In this document: positions 53,334 to 62,363 of the stretch, one piece after another | Position numbering within the stretch: position 1 is the first letter of the stretch | How the letters are laid out: the number at the start of each line of letters is the position of its first letter | Assembly (NCBI RefSeq): GCF_003432485.1 | Contig: NZ_QVNQ01000004.1 | Location: 496,001 to 560,000, forward strand | DNA from: Actinomadura spongiicola | Lineage (GTDB): Bacteria; Actinomycetota; Actinomycetes; Streptosporangiales; Streptosporangiaceae | DNA: 64,000 nt | Reading direction: 5' to 3' | Position numbers and translations under genes: made by a program | Notes under the pieces: model-generated | Database searches by the model: none | Told to the model about the DNA's origin: nothing | Seen by the model: only the letters and a program-made list of their open reading frames with translations

Positions 53334-54794
53334 ATGCCCATCGAGACCCGCGTTCACGGCGCGGGCGGCACCGTGTCGCAGACCGCGGCGGACCTCGGCG
53401 CCGAGGTCGTCGCCGTGCCCGTGTCGTCCGGACCGGTCGCGCCCGCGGCCGAGGTGGCCGCCTCGCTGCCGTTCACGCTGGACGAGCTGCTGGAGCTGCA
53501 CCGGGCCAAGGGCGAACCGGGCGAGATCACCGCCACCCAGGTCCGGGTCGGCGACCGGATGCGGGAGCTGCTGCTGTACGGGGTGGGCGACGCGGCCCCG
53601 GCCGACCTGCGCAAGGCCGGCGCCGCGCTGGCCCGCCGCGGCCGGGGCCGCACGGCCCTGGTCGCGGGCGTGCCCGCCGGCGACCTCGCGGCGTTCGTCG
53701 AGGGCGCCCTGCTCGCCGCCTACGAGTTCAAGATCGGCGCGCCGCCCGCGAGGAAGGCGCTCGGCACGCTCGCCGTCCTCACCGAGGCCGGTCCGGACGC
53801 GGACGCGCCCGCCATCGAGCTCGGCACCGCGCGGGCCCGCGCCGCCGCCCTGGCCCGCGACCTCGCCAACACCCCGTCCCGGGAGAAGGACCCGGCCTGG
53901 CTCGCCGCCCAGGCCGAGCGCGTCGCCGCCGACTCCGGCCTCACCGTCCGCGTGCGGGGCGAGAAGGAGTTGGTCGAGGGGGGCTTCGGGGGCATCGTCG
54001 CGGTCGGCGGCGGCTCGTCCCGCCCGCCCCGGCTGATCGAGCTGTCCTACCGGCCGGACGGGCCCGCCGACCGGCACGTCGTCCTCGTCGGGAAGGGCAT
54101 CACGTTCGACAGCGGCGGACTGTCGCTCAAGCCGAACGACGGAATGAAGACGATGAAGACCGACATGGCGGGCGGCGCGGTCGTGCTCGCCGTGATGGGC
54201 GCGCTGCGCGACCTCGGCGTCCGCGCCCGCGTCACCGGGCTCGTCGCCGCGGCGGAGAACATGCCGTCGGGGTCGTCCATGCGCCCCGGCGACGTCATCG
54301 TCCACCACGGCGGGAAGACCTCGGAGGTGCTGAACACCGACGCCGAGGGACGGCTCGTCCTCGCCGACGCGCTCGCCTACGCCGACGCCGAACTCGACCC
54401 CGACGTGGTCGTGGACGTGGCGACGCTGACCGGCGCCGCGAAGGTCGCGCTGGGCCTGCGGCACGCGGCGCTGTTCGCCAACGACGACGCGGTCGCCGGC
54501 GCGCTCACCGAGGCGGGTACCGCGGCGGGCGAGCCGGTGTGGCGGCTGCCGCTCGTCGAGGACTACCGGAAGGCGATCGACTCCGACGTCGCCGACATCA
54601 ACAACATCGGGCGCGGCGGCTACGGCGGCGGCGCCATCACCGCCGCGCTGTTCCTGCGCGAGTTCGTCGGCGACCGCCCCTGGGCGCACCTCGACATCGC
54701 CGGGCCCGGCCGCGCCACCTCCGACGACGCCGAGCTCACCCGCGGCGCGACCGGCTTCGGCGCCCGCCTCCTGCTGTCCTGGCTGACCGCCTGA
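53334..54794 (+). CDS. pepA: leucyl aminopeptidase (M17)
   Basis: 486 residues. N-terminal PurM-like domain, then the M17 catalytic part: GKGITFDSGGLSLK, MKTDMAGGA, NTDAEGRLVLADAL (metal-binding Asp and Glu) and a late GGYGGGAITAALFL. Cleaves N-terminal residues from peptides using two metal ions; cytosolic. ATG 53334 follows CGACAGGGGGAT. Convergent with the O-methyltransferase gene. Confidence 0.94.
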   Translation: MPIETRVHGAGGTVSQTAADLGAEVVAVPVSSGPVAPAAEVAASLPFTLDELLELHRAKGEPGEITATQVRVGDRMRELLLYGVGDAAPADLRKAGAALARRGRGRTALVAGVPAGDLAAFVEGALLAAYEFKIGAPPARKALGTLAVLTEAGPDADAPAIELGTARARAAALARDLANTPSREKDPAWLAAQAERVAADSGLTVRVRGEKELVEGGFGGIVAVGGGSSRPPRLIELSYRPDGPADRHVVLVGKGITFDSGGLSLKPNDGMKTMKTDMAGGAVVLAVMGALRDLGVRARVTGLVAAAENMPSGSSMRPGDVIVHHGGKTSEVLNTDAEGRLVLADALAYADAELDPDVVVDVATLTGAAKVALGLRHAALFANDDAVAGALTEAGTAAGEPVWRLPLVEDYRKAIDSDVADINNIGRGGYGGGAITAALFLREFVGDRPWAHLDIAGPGRATSDDAELTRGATGFGARLLLSWLTA

Positions 54795-54825
54795 CGACCG
54801 TGGGCGGCGGGCTCAGCCGGCGGGC

Positions 54826-55431
54826 TCAGCCGTCGCGCTTCACCGCGCACAGCAGCCCGTCGCCGACCGGGACCAGCAGCGGGACGAGCCTGTCGTCGTC
54901 GCGGACCATCCGGTGCACCTCCCGGATCGCCTCGGTCTCCGGGTCGCGCCGGTCGGCCTTGGCGACCTGGCCGCCCCACAGCGCGTTGTCGAACGCGACG
55001 ACGCCGCCCGGCCGCAGCAGCCGCAGCGCGTCCGCCAGGTATTCGGGGTACTCGCGTTTCTGCGCGTCGCAGAACACCATGTCGTACGCGCCGTCGGTGA
55101 GCCGCGGCAGCACCTCCAGCGCGGGCCCGGCGATCATCCGGGTGCGGAAGGACCCGAGACCCGCCTCCTGGTAGGCCTGCTTCGCCAGCCGCTGGTGCTC
55201 GGGCTCGATGTCCACGCTCGTCAGCACCGCGTCCTTCGGCATGCCGCGCATCAGCCAGATCCCGGAGACGCCGCAGCCGGAGCCGACCTCCACGACCGTC
55301 CGCGCGCCGATCAGCGTCACGAGAAAACGCAGCGCCGCGCCGCCCGCCGGTGAGATCGGCGTCGCGCCGACCTCGGCGCCACGGCGCCTGGCGTTCAGGA
55401 GCGGCTCGTCTTCGGGGAGGAACTCCTCCAC
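54826..55431 (-). CDS. class I SAM-dependent O-methyltransferase (Rv1220c-like), N-terminus probably frameshifted
   Basis: From GTG 55431 there are 201 residues: SAM-binding VVEVGSGCGVSGIW, acidic loop SVDIEPEH, motif MVFCDAQK and late VAFDNALWGG. The family normally has ~20 residues before the FLPEDE block. In frame upstream there is no start codon before a stop, yet ADQATLAYVEEF reads as coding. An ATG at 55495 is in another frame; removing one G from the five-C/G tract at 55480-55484 would give MSQAGSREEAAIDAD joined to this frame. Gene order with divergent sigE matches M. tuberculosis. Substrate unknown. Confidence 0.85.
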   Translation of the reverse strand: MEEFLPEDEPLLNARRRGAEVGATPISPAGGAALRFLVTLIGARTVVEVGSGCGVSGIWLMRGMPKDAVLTSVDIEPEHQRLAKQAYQEAGLGSFRTRMIAGPALEVLPRLTDGAYDMVFCDAQKREYPEYLADALRLLRPGGVVAFDNALWGGQVAKADRRDPETEAIREVHRMVRDDDRLVPLLVPVGDGLLCAVKRDG

Positions 55432-55520
55432 ATAGGCCAGAGTGGCCTGATCGGCGTCGATGGCTGCCTCCTCGCGGGACCCCCGCCTGGCTCATGCTGG
55501 AAAGACCATATCGCTGACGG

Positions 55521-55548
55521 GGAACCGACCGGCGTTTCAGCGCGTTGT
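55521..55548 (+). promoter_or_regulatory. ECF (SigE-type) promoter of sigE
   Basis: GGAACC (55521-55526), 16 bases, then CGTTGT (55543-55548): a good match to the GGAAC/CGTT promoters used by SigE/SigH-group ECF factors. It would give a leader of about 130 bases before sigE and suggests autoactivation. Confidence 0.65.
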
Positions 55549-55682
55549 AACCGGTGAAGGAACCCGCCATGCGCGGGTTGAACCAACGAGAACCGAGTCG
55601 GTCCAGAACCGCCCCAGCCCAGGCGAGACCGTGCCGTTCCAAGGTGAGTCCTTGGCCCAGGAGAGAGGAACAGCCCGGCACC

Positions 55683-56378
55683 ATGGGAGTCGCAGCACTC
55701 AGTTTCAGAAGCGCTGTGGGGGTCGGCCCCAGACAGGGGTTGGGAAGCGCCGCGCGCACCCGCGAGAACGCCCCCGAGGCCGAATGGGCTCCGCCGTCGT
55801 GGGACGAGGTCGTCCGGGAGCACTCCGGGCGCGTCTACCGGCTCGCGTACCGCCTGACCGGCAACCAGCACGACGCCGAGGACCTCACCCAGGAGGTGTT
55901 CGTCCGCGTCTTCCGTTCCCTGTCGAGCTACACGCCGGGGACGTTCGAGGGCTGGCTGCACCGGATCACCACGAACCTGTTCCTCGACATGGCGCGGCGC
56001 CGCCAGCGCATCCGCTTCGAGGGGCTCGCCGACGACGCGGCCGAACGCCTCCAGGGACGTGAACCGACCCCGGCGCAGGCGTTCGACGACAGCAACTTCG
56101 ACGCCGACGTCCAGGCCGCGCTCGACGCGCTGGCCCCCGAGTACCGTGCGGCCGTGGTGCTGTGCGACATCGAGGGCCTGTCCTACGAGGAGATCTCCGC
56201 GACGCTCGGCGTCAAGCTCGGCACCGTGCGCAGCCGCATCCACCGGGGGCGGGCCCAGCTGCGCGCCGCGCTGGAGCACCGCGCGCCGACACGGCGCCGC
56301 CCCGGCACGCGCAACGATTTCCAGATCGCGGAGACCGCCGCGGCGGGCGGCGCCATGCCGCGGCCGGAGGGCGTGTAA
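55683..56378 (+). CDS. sigE: ECF RNA polymerase sigma factor SigE
   Basis: 231 residues from ATG 55683 (ribosome site GGAGAGAGGA). Region 2 [21 protein letters not shown] with [19 protein letters not shown]; region 4 [24 protein letters not shown] cell-envelope stress sigma factor. The next genes are its zinc anti-sigma factor, an RseB-like protein, HtrA and TatB, and the O-methyltransferase is divergent: the mycobacterial sigE locus order. Confidence 0.95.
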   Translation: MGVAALSFRSAVGVGPRQGLGSAARTRENAPEAEWAPPSWDEVVREHSGRVYRLAYRLTGNQHDAEDLTQEVFVRVFRSLSSYTPGTFEGWLHRITTNLFLDMARRRQRIRFEGLADDAAERLQGREPTPAQAFDDSNFDADVQAALDALAPEYRAAVVLCDIEGLSYEEISATLGVKLGTVRSRIHRGRAQLRAALEHRAPTRRRPGTRNDFQIAETAAAGGAMPRPEGV

Positions 56379-56440
56379 GGCTGTGCTCACCGCGCGGTAC
56401 GGGACCGCGCGGACGAACAGGACGGAAAGACGGAGGCCGC

Positions 56441-57100
56441 GTGAGTTGTCTGGGGGAGCGTCTGACCGCTCTGGTCGACGGTGAGCTGGGCCACGAGGAG
56501 CGCGACCGCGCACTCGCCCATCTCGCGCGCTGCGACCGGTGCAGGTCCGAGGTCGCCTCGCTGCGCATGCTCAAGGGGCGGCTGCGGGAGCTGGCGGAGC
56601 AGCCGGCCCGCGACGAGGGCGCCGGCGACCTCCCGTCCAGCGACTTCCTCTCCAGACTGCTCTCCATGCCGGCGGCCGCCTCCGCCGCGTCCGGCGACGC
56701 CGGGTCCGGCGACGTCGCGACCGAACCGACCGGCGGCCCCCTCGGGACCGCTCCGACGCCCGACTCCCCGTGGCCGCCGCGCTCGCCCGTCCGGCACGCC
56801 CGTCCGGCCCGCCCGCTCAGAACATCGCCCGTCGCCCGCCCGCGCGACACCCGTCCCGCCGGACGCGCCGTCGCGTTGCAGGTCCAGCCCCGGCGCCGCT
56901 ACCTGGTCATGGGAGCCGCGACCCTGTTCCTCGGGCTCGGGGCCGCCTCGTACGCCGTCGGCGGTGGCGACGAGGCCCCGACCATCAGCCCGGCGTTCGA
57001 CAAGCACGCCGTGGAGCACGCGCTGACCTCCGGCGACGCGCCCGTGACCGACCCGCTCACCGACCCGGTGAACCAGGTCCAGGTCTCCCCGGGACCGTGA
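56441..57100 (+). CDS. rseA: anti-sigma E factor RseA (ZAS type)
   Basis: 219 residues from GTG 56441. Zinc-binding anti-sigma motif His27-x3-Cys31-x2-Cys34 (AHLARCDRCRSEV). A long Pro/Arg-rich linker is followed by a membrane helix RYLVMGAATLFLGLGAASYA (~150-170) and an outer tail. Holds SigE inactive at the membrane until envelope stress. GTGA overlap to the RseB-like gene. Larger than mycobacterial RseA because of the linker and the membrane helix. Confidence 0.9.
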   Translation: MSCLGERLTALVDGELGHEERDRALAHLARCDRCRSEVASLRMLKGRLRELAEQPARDEGAGDLPSSDFLSRLLSMPAAASAASGDAGSGDVATEPTGGPLGTAPTPDSPWPPRSPVRHARPARPLRTSPVARPRDTRPAGRAVALQVQPRRRYLVMGAATLFLGLGAASYAVGGGDEAPTISPAFDKHAVEHALTSGDAPVTDPLTDPVNQVQVSPGP

Positions 57101-58215
57101 TCGCGCGGACCGTGACCCGTCCGGGACGGCGCAGATCCGTCCTGGTGTGCGGGCTTGCGGGGCTGCTCGCCCTCGCCGCGGCGCTGTCCGGCGACCCGGC
57201 GGCGACCCGCCGTGCCCGCAGCGACCCCGGCGCCGTGGGCCTGCTCCGCGCCGCCGCCGACGCCGCCCGCCGCGTCCCGTACGAGGGCAGACGGTTCTTC
57301 ACGACGTGGAACCGCAGCCGGTCGAGCACGTTCAGCGCCGCGGTGTCCCACACGCCCGGCGACGGCGTCCGCTACGGCTCCGGAACGGGCGGCGGCATCT
57401 GGCCCGCCCACACCGTCCAGGACACCGCCGCCGTCACCCGGGCGACCCTCGACCTCCTGACCCGCAACTACTCGGTGATCCGCGCGGCCGACACGGCGGT
57501 CTGCGGCCGGCGCGCCCGCGTCGTCGAGGCGCGCCGCGAGGACGGCAGCCCGGCCGGACGGTTCTGGGTCGACGCCGAGACCGGGCTGATGCTGCGCCGC
57601 GAACTGATCGACGCCACCGGCCGCCGCGTGGTCGCCGCCGGATTCAGTGAGATCAGCTATACCGTCCCGGCGAAGGAACCCGGGTCCTACGGCCTCGGCG
57701 CCCCGCGCGGCGTCCCGCCCGGCGGCACCGCGCGACTGCCCGGCCTCGCCGAGACGACGAGCGCCACCGGAACCGCGACCGTGTGGGACGACCGGCTGGA
57801 CCGTGCCGAACTCGCCGGGCTCCGCGACGAGGGCTGGCCCGTTCCGCGGGACCTGCCGGGCCGCCTCAGCCTCCACGACGCGCGCCGCGACAGCGTCGGC
57901 GACACCGTCCACCTCAGCTACTCCGACGGCCTCGCCGCCGTCTCCGTCTTCGTGCAGCGCGGCACCCTCGACCAGCGCGTCATGTCCGGCTGGCAGCGGG
58001 TCGTCCGGCACGGGCGCACGGTGTTCCGCCGCGAGTCGCTGCGGCGCTGGGCGGTGTCGGCGGGCGACGGCTACGTGTACACGGTCCTGACGGACGCGCC
58101 GCAGGGCACGGCCGACACGGTGGCCGCGAGCCTGCCCCACGAGACCACCTCGTTCGGCACGCGCGTGTCCCGCGGCGCCCGCCGCCTGCTGTCCACGGTG
58201 AACCCCTTCGACTGA
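57097..58215 (+). CDS. RseB/MucB-like extracytoplasmic regulator
   Basis: 372 residues from GTG 57097. N-terminal signal/anchor (VLVCGLAGLLALAAAL), then a two-part extracytoplasmic protein: an N-terminal LolA-like beta domain (ARRVPYEGRRFFTTW, FWVDAETGLMLRRELID) and a smaller C-terminal domain (WDDRLDRAELAGLRDEGWPVP ending SLPHETTSFG), as in the RseB/MucB family. RseB shields RseA from proteolysis. Placed between rseA and htrA, coupled to rseA by GTGA. The M. tuberculosis sigE locus, as I recall it, lacks this gene. Confidence 0.78.
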   Translation: MIARTVTRPGRRRSVLVCGLAGLLALAAALSGDPAATRRARSDPGAVGLLRAAADAARRVPYEGRRFFTTWNRSRSSTFSAAVSHTPGDGVRYGSGTGGGIWPAHTVQDTAAVTRATLDLLTRNYSVIRAADTAVCGRRARVVEARREDGSPAGRFWVDAETGLMLRRELIDATGRRVVAAGFSEISYTVPAKEPGSYGLGAPRGVPPGGTARLPGLAETTSATGTATVWDDRLDRAELAGLRDEGWPVPRDLPGRLSLHDARRDSVGDTVHLSYSDGLAAVSVFVQRGTLDQRVMSGWQRVVRHGRTVFRRESLRRWAVSAGDGYVYTVLTDAPQGTADTVAASLPHETTSFGTRVSRGARRLLSTVNPFD

Positions 58216-58316
58216 TCCACGAGTGATCACGGTGTGCGGAGGTCTTATGCTCGCCACATGCCGTGCCCGGCACGATGAGCAACGATGACGAGGACCTGCT
58301 CGGTAGGAGAGATGGG

Positions 58317-60068
58317 ATGACGGAAGACAACCGCGGTCCGGTCGGGGCTCGTACGGAGGACGATGATCTCATCTCCGACCCCGAGCGGCAGGAGGCGGCT
58401 CCTCCCGAGACGGTGACCGACCAGGAGATCCCCCTGGACGAGGCGGCGGACGCCCCCGAGCCCGACCCGGAGGACGACCCCGCGCCCGACACCGGCGACC
58501 CGGCGCCCGAGAACGGCGACCGGCTGGTCGCGGGCGGGTTCGCGCCGCCGGACTCCTTCGGGGACCCGCCGGACACCAGCGAGGACGTGCTCCGCCGCGA
58601 CGTCGCCGCCGACATGGGCCCGCGGGAGGTGCCGTTGCAGGACGCGTCGCCCCGCGACATGCCGCAGCCGCCGCCCGTGCCGCTCGACAAGCCCATCGCC
58701 GACGCGCCCGGCGACCGGCATCGGCCCGGATTCGTCCCGTACGACCAGGACCCGAGGGCCGCGCACCCGCAGCCGTACGGCGGCGGCTGGGCGCGCGAGC
58801 CCCACCGGTCCCACCAGGGCCCGCCGCCCGCGCCGGGCGGCCCGCCGATGGGCCCGCCGCCCGCGCCGATGGGCCCGCCGCCGCCCGGCGGCCCCCGCCC
58901 GATGGGCGGTTTCGGGATGCCGCCCGGCGGCGGTCCGAACTGGGCGCCCGTCCCCGCGCTCCCGTCGTCGTCGCGCGGCGGCCCCGGCCTGGGGCTGTTC
59001 GCGGTGATCGCGCTGATCGTCGCGCTGGTGGCGGGCGCGGTCGGCGCCGGGGTCGGCGTCATCGCGACCGACGACGGTGGCGACGACGGCGGCTCGGTGA
59101 GCCTCGGCGGTGGCGGCGGAAACGGCGGCGAGGTGCAGTCCCGCCCGCCGGACTCGGTCGCGGGCGTGGCGCAGCGCGTGCTGCCGAGCGTCGTGTCGAT
59201 CCGGGTGCGGTCCGCGCAGTCCGAGGTCGGCGGCACCGGCTTCATCGTCAACGGCGGCTACGTCATCACCAACAACCACGTCGTCGAGGGCGCCGGCGGC
59301 GGCCAGATCCAGGTCGTGTTCAACGACAAGAAGGCGCTGCCCGCGTCGGTCAAGGGCGTCGACAAGAGCTCGGACGTCGCCGTGCTGAAGCCCGAGGGCC
59401 AGCACTCGCTGCCCGCCCTCGCCCTCGGCGACTCCAGCAAGATCGCCGTCGGCGACCCGGTCATCGCGATCGGTTCCCCGCTCGGCCTCCAGGGTTCGGT
59501 CACCACCGGCATCGTCAGCTCCCTGAACCGCGCCGTGCCCACGGGCGGCGAGGCCGGCTCCGACCTGTCCTACCTGAACGCGATCCAGACCGACGCGGCG
59601 ATCAACCCCGGCAACTCGGGCGGGCCGCTGGTGGACGCCAGGGGCCGCGTGATCGGCATCAATACCGCCATCGCCACGCTCGGCGGCCAGCCGCAGAGCG
59701 GTAGCATCGGCCTCGGCTTCGCGATCCCGATCAACCAGGGCAAGCGGGTCGCCGAGGAGATCATCAGGACGGGCACCGTGCGGCAGGCCAAGCTCGGTGT
59801 GCTGCCCGATCCGGACTTCCAGGACGGCGGCGCCCGCATCAGGCCGAGAGGCATCAACGGGCAGGACCCGGTGACCAAGGGCGGCCCGGCCGACAAGGCG
59901 GGACTGAAGCCCGGCGACGTGATCACGGCGATCGACAACCGGCCGATCGAGGACGCCACCGATCTGATCGCGCAGATCCGCAGCCGGGCCCCCGGCGACC
60001 GGGTCAAGGTGACGTTCCGTCGCGGCTCCCAAGAGAGCACCGTCGAGGTGACGCTGGGCTCCGACTGA
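58317..60068 (+). CDS. htrA: transmembrane HtrA serine protease
   Basis: 583 residues from ATG 58317, chosen for its site AGGAGA six bases before; GTG 58263 and ATG 58275 are upstream options. A long cytoplasmic Asp/Pro-rich part (Pro-Gly repeats of the GPPPAP type at ~175-205), one membrane helix (~224-250), a trypsin-like domain with His321 (NNHVV), Asp353 (SSDVAVL) and Ser434 (NPGNSGG), and a PDZ domain (ADKAGLKPGDVITAIDN). Clears misfolded exported proteins and may shape SigE activity. Confidence 0.94.
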   Translation: MTEDNRGPVGARTEDDDLISDPERQEAAPPETVTDQEIPLDEAADAPEPDPEDDPAPDTGDPAPENGDRLVAGGFAPPDSFGDPPDTSEDVLRRDVAADMGPREVPLQDASPRDMPQPPPVPLDKPIADAPGDRHRPGFVPYDQDPRAAHPQPYGGGWAREPHRSHQGPPPAPGGPPMGPPPAPMGPPPPGGPRPMGGFGMPPGGGPNWAPVPALPSSSRGGPGLGLFAVIALIVALVAGAVGAGVGVIATDDGGDDGGSVSLGGGGGNGGEVQSRPPDSVAGVAQRVLPSVVSIRVRSAQSEVGGTGFIVNGGYVITNNHVVEGAGGGQIQVVFNDKKALPASVKGVDKSSDVAVLKPEGQHSLPALALGDSSKIAVGDPVIAIGSPLGLQGSVTTGIVSSLNRAVPTGGEAGSDLSYLNAIQTDAAINPGNSGGPLVDARGRVIGINTAIATLGGQPQSGSIGLGFAIPINQGKRVAEEIIRTGTVRQAKLGVLPDPDFQDGGARIRPRGINGQDPVTKGGPADKAGLKPGDVITAIDNRPIEDATDLIAQIRSRAPGDRVKVTFRRGSQESTVEVTLGSD

Positions 60069-60170
60069 TCAGGCAGAGATGTTCATGTCCGGGTAATCCG
60101 GGCTGGGGATACGCTGGGGGGACCGGCCCGATCGCGGGGCCGGTCCCCTGCGGCGGCTTGTGGAGGACGA

Positions 60171-60530
60171 GTGTTCGACGTCGGACTCGGTGAGATGGCG
60201 ATCCTCGTCGTCCTCGCCCTGGTCATCTTCGGGGACAAGTTGCCCCAGGTCGCCGGGCAGGCGGGCCGGATGCTGCGGCAGTTCCGCGAAATGGCCAACT
60301 CGGCCAAGGCGGACCTTCAGGAGGGGCTCGGCCCGGAGTTCAAGGACTTCGACATCGCCGACCTCAACCCGAAGACGTTCGTCCGCAAGCACCTGTTCGA
60401 GGACGACGACATCCTGAACGGCAAGGGCGGCCTCTTCGACGACGAGCCGTCCTTCGCCACGACGACGTCCAACGCCAAGCCCCAACTCGCCAACGGCGAA
60501 CGCCCGCCCTTCGACCCCGAAGCCACCTGA
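60171..60530 (+). CDS. tatB: Sec-independent protein translocase TatB
   Basis: 119 residues from GTG 60171: an N-terminal FDVGLGEMAILVVLALVIFG helix with the conserved Glu, then the amphipathic helix (KLPQVAGQAGRMLRQFREMAN) and an acidic tail. TatB receives folded Tat substrates such as the PhoX protein at 45338. Separate from tatA/tatC, as usual in actinobacteria, and behind htrA as in M. tuberculosis. Followed by a strong hairpin. Confidence 0.95.
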   Translation: MFDVGLGEMAILVVLALVIFGDKLPQVAGQAGRMLRQFREMANSAKADLQEGLGPEFKDFDIADLNPKTFVRKHLFEDDDILNGKGGLFDDEPSFATTTSNAKPQLANGERPPFDPEAT

Positions 60531-60596
60531 CACCCCCGGCCTGGGGCTTGGGTGCAGACGTTGTAGCGGGATTCGGCCACCACGCGAGCGCGTTAC

Positions 60597-60651
60597 CTGG
60601 TCGAGGAGGCGAAGCCGAAGGCGAGCCTCCTCGACCAGATCGCGAAGCGAT
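60597..60651. terminator. strong bidirectional hairpin pair between tatB and mrp
   Basis: CTGGTCGAGGAGGC (60597-60610) is exactly complementary to 60625-60638; the 14-base loop has its own GCC/GGC pair. Directly after, ATCGC-GAA-GCGAT (60639-60651) forms a second hairpin. It lies between convergent genes, so a two-way terminator is likely; the compact double form also looks like a dispersed intergenic repeat. Confidence 0.65.
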
Positions 60652-60674
60652 GCGGCGACCGCGATTCAATAGTT

Positions 60675-61814
60675 TCAGTGGCGCTTGGGGGCTATGCCCA
60701 GGGACATTCCGGCGAGGCCGCGGCTGCGGCTCGCGAGGTCGTCGGCGATGGTGCGCAGCTCCTTGGCGGCGCCCGCGTCGGGGTCGGACAGCACCAGCGG
60801 GACGCCGTTGTCGCCGCCCTCGCGCAGCCGCGGGTCGATCTGCACCTGGCCGAGCAGCGGGACGCGGGTGCCGAGCGTCTTCGTCAAGGCGTCCGCGACG
60901 CGCGTGCCGCCGCCCTCGCCGAAGATGTGCTGCCGCTCCCCGCAGTGCGGGCACGTCAGATACGACATGTTCTCGATCACGCCGACGACCTGCTGATGGG
61001 TCTGCGCGGAGATCGCTCCGGCGCGTTCGGCGACCTCCGCGGCCGCCTGCTGCGGGGTGGTGACCACGAGGATCTCCGCGGACGGCAGCAACTGCGCCAC
61101 CGAGATCGCGATGTCGCCGGTGCCGGGCGGCAGGTCCATGAGGAGGATGTCGAGGTCGCCCCAGTAGACGTCGGCGAGGAACTGTTGCAGCGCCCGGTGC
61201 AGCATGGGACCGCGCCAAACGACAGGCTGGTTACCGGCGGTGAACATCCCGACGGAGATCACCTTCACGTCATGCGCGGACGGCGGCATGATCATGTCCT
61301 GGACCTTGGTGGGCGGGCTGTCCACGCCCAGCATCCGCGGCACGGAGTGGCCGTAGATGTCGGCGTCCACCACGCCGACCTTGCGGCCCTGCGCGGCGAG
61401 CGCGGCGGCCAGGTTCACGGTCACCGACGACTTGCCGACACCGCCCTTGCCGCTGGCGACCGCGTACACGCGGGTCAGCGAGTTCGGCTTGGCGAACGGG
61501 ATCTCCTTGGCCGGTTCACCGCCGCGCAGCTTGGTCTGGAGGTCCTTGCGCTGCTGTTCGCTCATCACGTCCAGCTCGACCTGGACGCCGGTGACGCCGT
61601 CCAGTCTCGACACGGCGTCCTTGACGCTGCGGGTGATCGTGTCCTTCATCGGACATCCCGCGACGGTCAGGTACACGCCGACGCGGACGGCGCCGTCCGC
61701 GGCGATGTCGATGTCCTTGACCATGTCGAGCTCGGTGATGGGCTTGCGGATCTCCGGGTCGATCACCGTGGCCAGCGCCGCGGTCACCTGCTCGGTCGTC
61801 AACTGGGAGGCCAT
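60675..61814 (-). CDS. mrp: Mrp/NBP35 family iron-sulfur carrier ATPase
   Basis: 379 residues. N-terminal MIP18/DUF59 domain (DPEIRKPITELDMV, VAGCPMKDTI), P-loop SGKGGVGKSSV, switch segments (DADIYGHSVPRM, DLPPGTGD) and the CPHCG pair that holds the cluster. Delivers Fe-S clusters to target proteins. ATG 61814; in-frame sequence above is not conserved. Convergent with tatB, as in mycobacteria; divergent from a MarR gene. Confidence 0.95.
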   Translation of the reverse strand: MASQLTTEQVTAALATVIDPEIRKPITELDMVKDIDIAADGAVRVGVYLTVAGCPMKDTITRSVKDAVSRLDGVTGVQVELDVMSEQQRKDLQTKLRGGEPAKEIPFAKPNSLTRVYAVASGKGGVGKSSVTVNLAAALAAQGRKVGVVDADIYGHSVPRMLGVDSPPTKVQDMIMPPSAHDVKVISVGMFTAGNQPVVWRGPMLHRALQQFLADVYWGDLDILLMDLPPGTGDIAISVAQLLPSAEILVVTTPQQAAAEVAERAGAISAQTHQQVVGVIENMSYLTCPHCGERQHIFGEGGGTRVADALTKTLGTRVPLLGQVQIDPRLREGGDNGVPLVLSDPDAGAAKELRTIADDLASRSRGLAGMSLGIAPKRH

Positions 61815-61907
61815 GTCCCCATGGTATGGACCGCGCGGCGGTGCTCGCCAACCAGGGTGTCCCGGGTTCATCGCACGGGCGGCGGCGGGGCCGTACGATG
61901 TCGGTTC

Positions 61908-62363
61908 GTGACTCGCAGCATCCCTTCGGCCACCGAGCTGACCGTCTGGCGCACCCTGCTCCGCGCCGAGGCGCGGATCTCCCGGCGGCTCCAGGCCGAC
62001 CTGCTGGACCGCCACGACCTGGCGCTCGGCGCCTACGACGTCCTGATGAACCTAGGCGAGGCCCCGGGCGGGCGGCTGCGCATGAACGACCTCGCCGACC
62101 GTGTCCTGCTGTCGCGCAGCGGCCTGACCAGGCTGGTCGACCGGCTTCAGCGGGAGGGGCTCGTCGACCGGCAGACGTGCGCGAGCGACGCGCGGGGCCT
62201 GTACGCCGTCCTCACCGCCGCGGGCCGGGAACGTCTCGTCGAGGCCACCCCGACCTACCGGGAGGGCGTCCGCGACTCGATGCTCGGCGCGCTGGACGAA
62301 CCGGACCTGCGCGCCCTCGGCGTCCTGCTGGGCAGGCTCGCCGACGAACGCGTCCCCGCCTAG
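61908..62363 (+). CDS. MarR family transcriptional regulator
   Basis: 151 residues from GTG 61908: WRTLLRAEARISRRL helix, winged HTH (RMNDLADRVLLSRSGLTRLVDRLQREGLVDR) with the DARGLYAVLTAAG wing. A TACGAT box at about 61893-61898 suggests near-leaderless transcription. The stop overlaps the convergent DUF1003 gene by four bases. Targets unknown; it is not part of the mycobacterial backbone at this spot. Confidence 0.9.
   Translation: MTRSIPSATELTVWRTLLRAEARISRRLQADLLDRHDLALGAYDVLMNLGEAPGGRLRMNDLADRVLLSRSGLTRLVDRLQREGLVDRQTCASDARGLYAVLTAAGRERLVEATPTYREGVRDSMLGALDEPDLRALGVLLGRLADERVPA

Noticed and set aside
53338-55174. Long alternative frames over pepA and the O-methyltransferase
   Set aside because: They are off-frame or antisense readings of genes with clear catalytic motifs and have biased Arg/Gly/Pro composition.
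58223-58230. GTGATCAC palindrome upstream of htrA as an operator
   Set aside because: An 8-base palindrome is expected by chance in a window this long, and no partner site or promoter geometry supports it.
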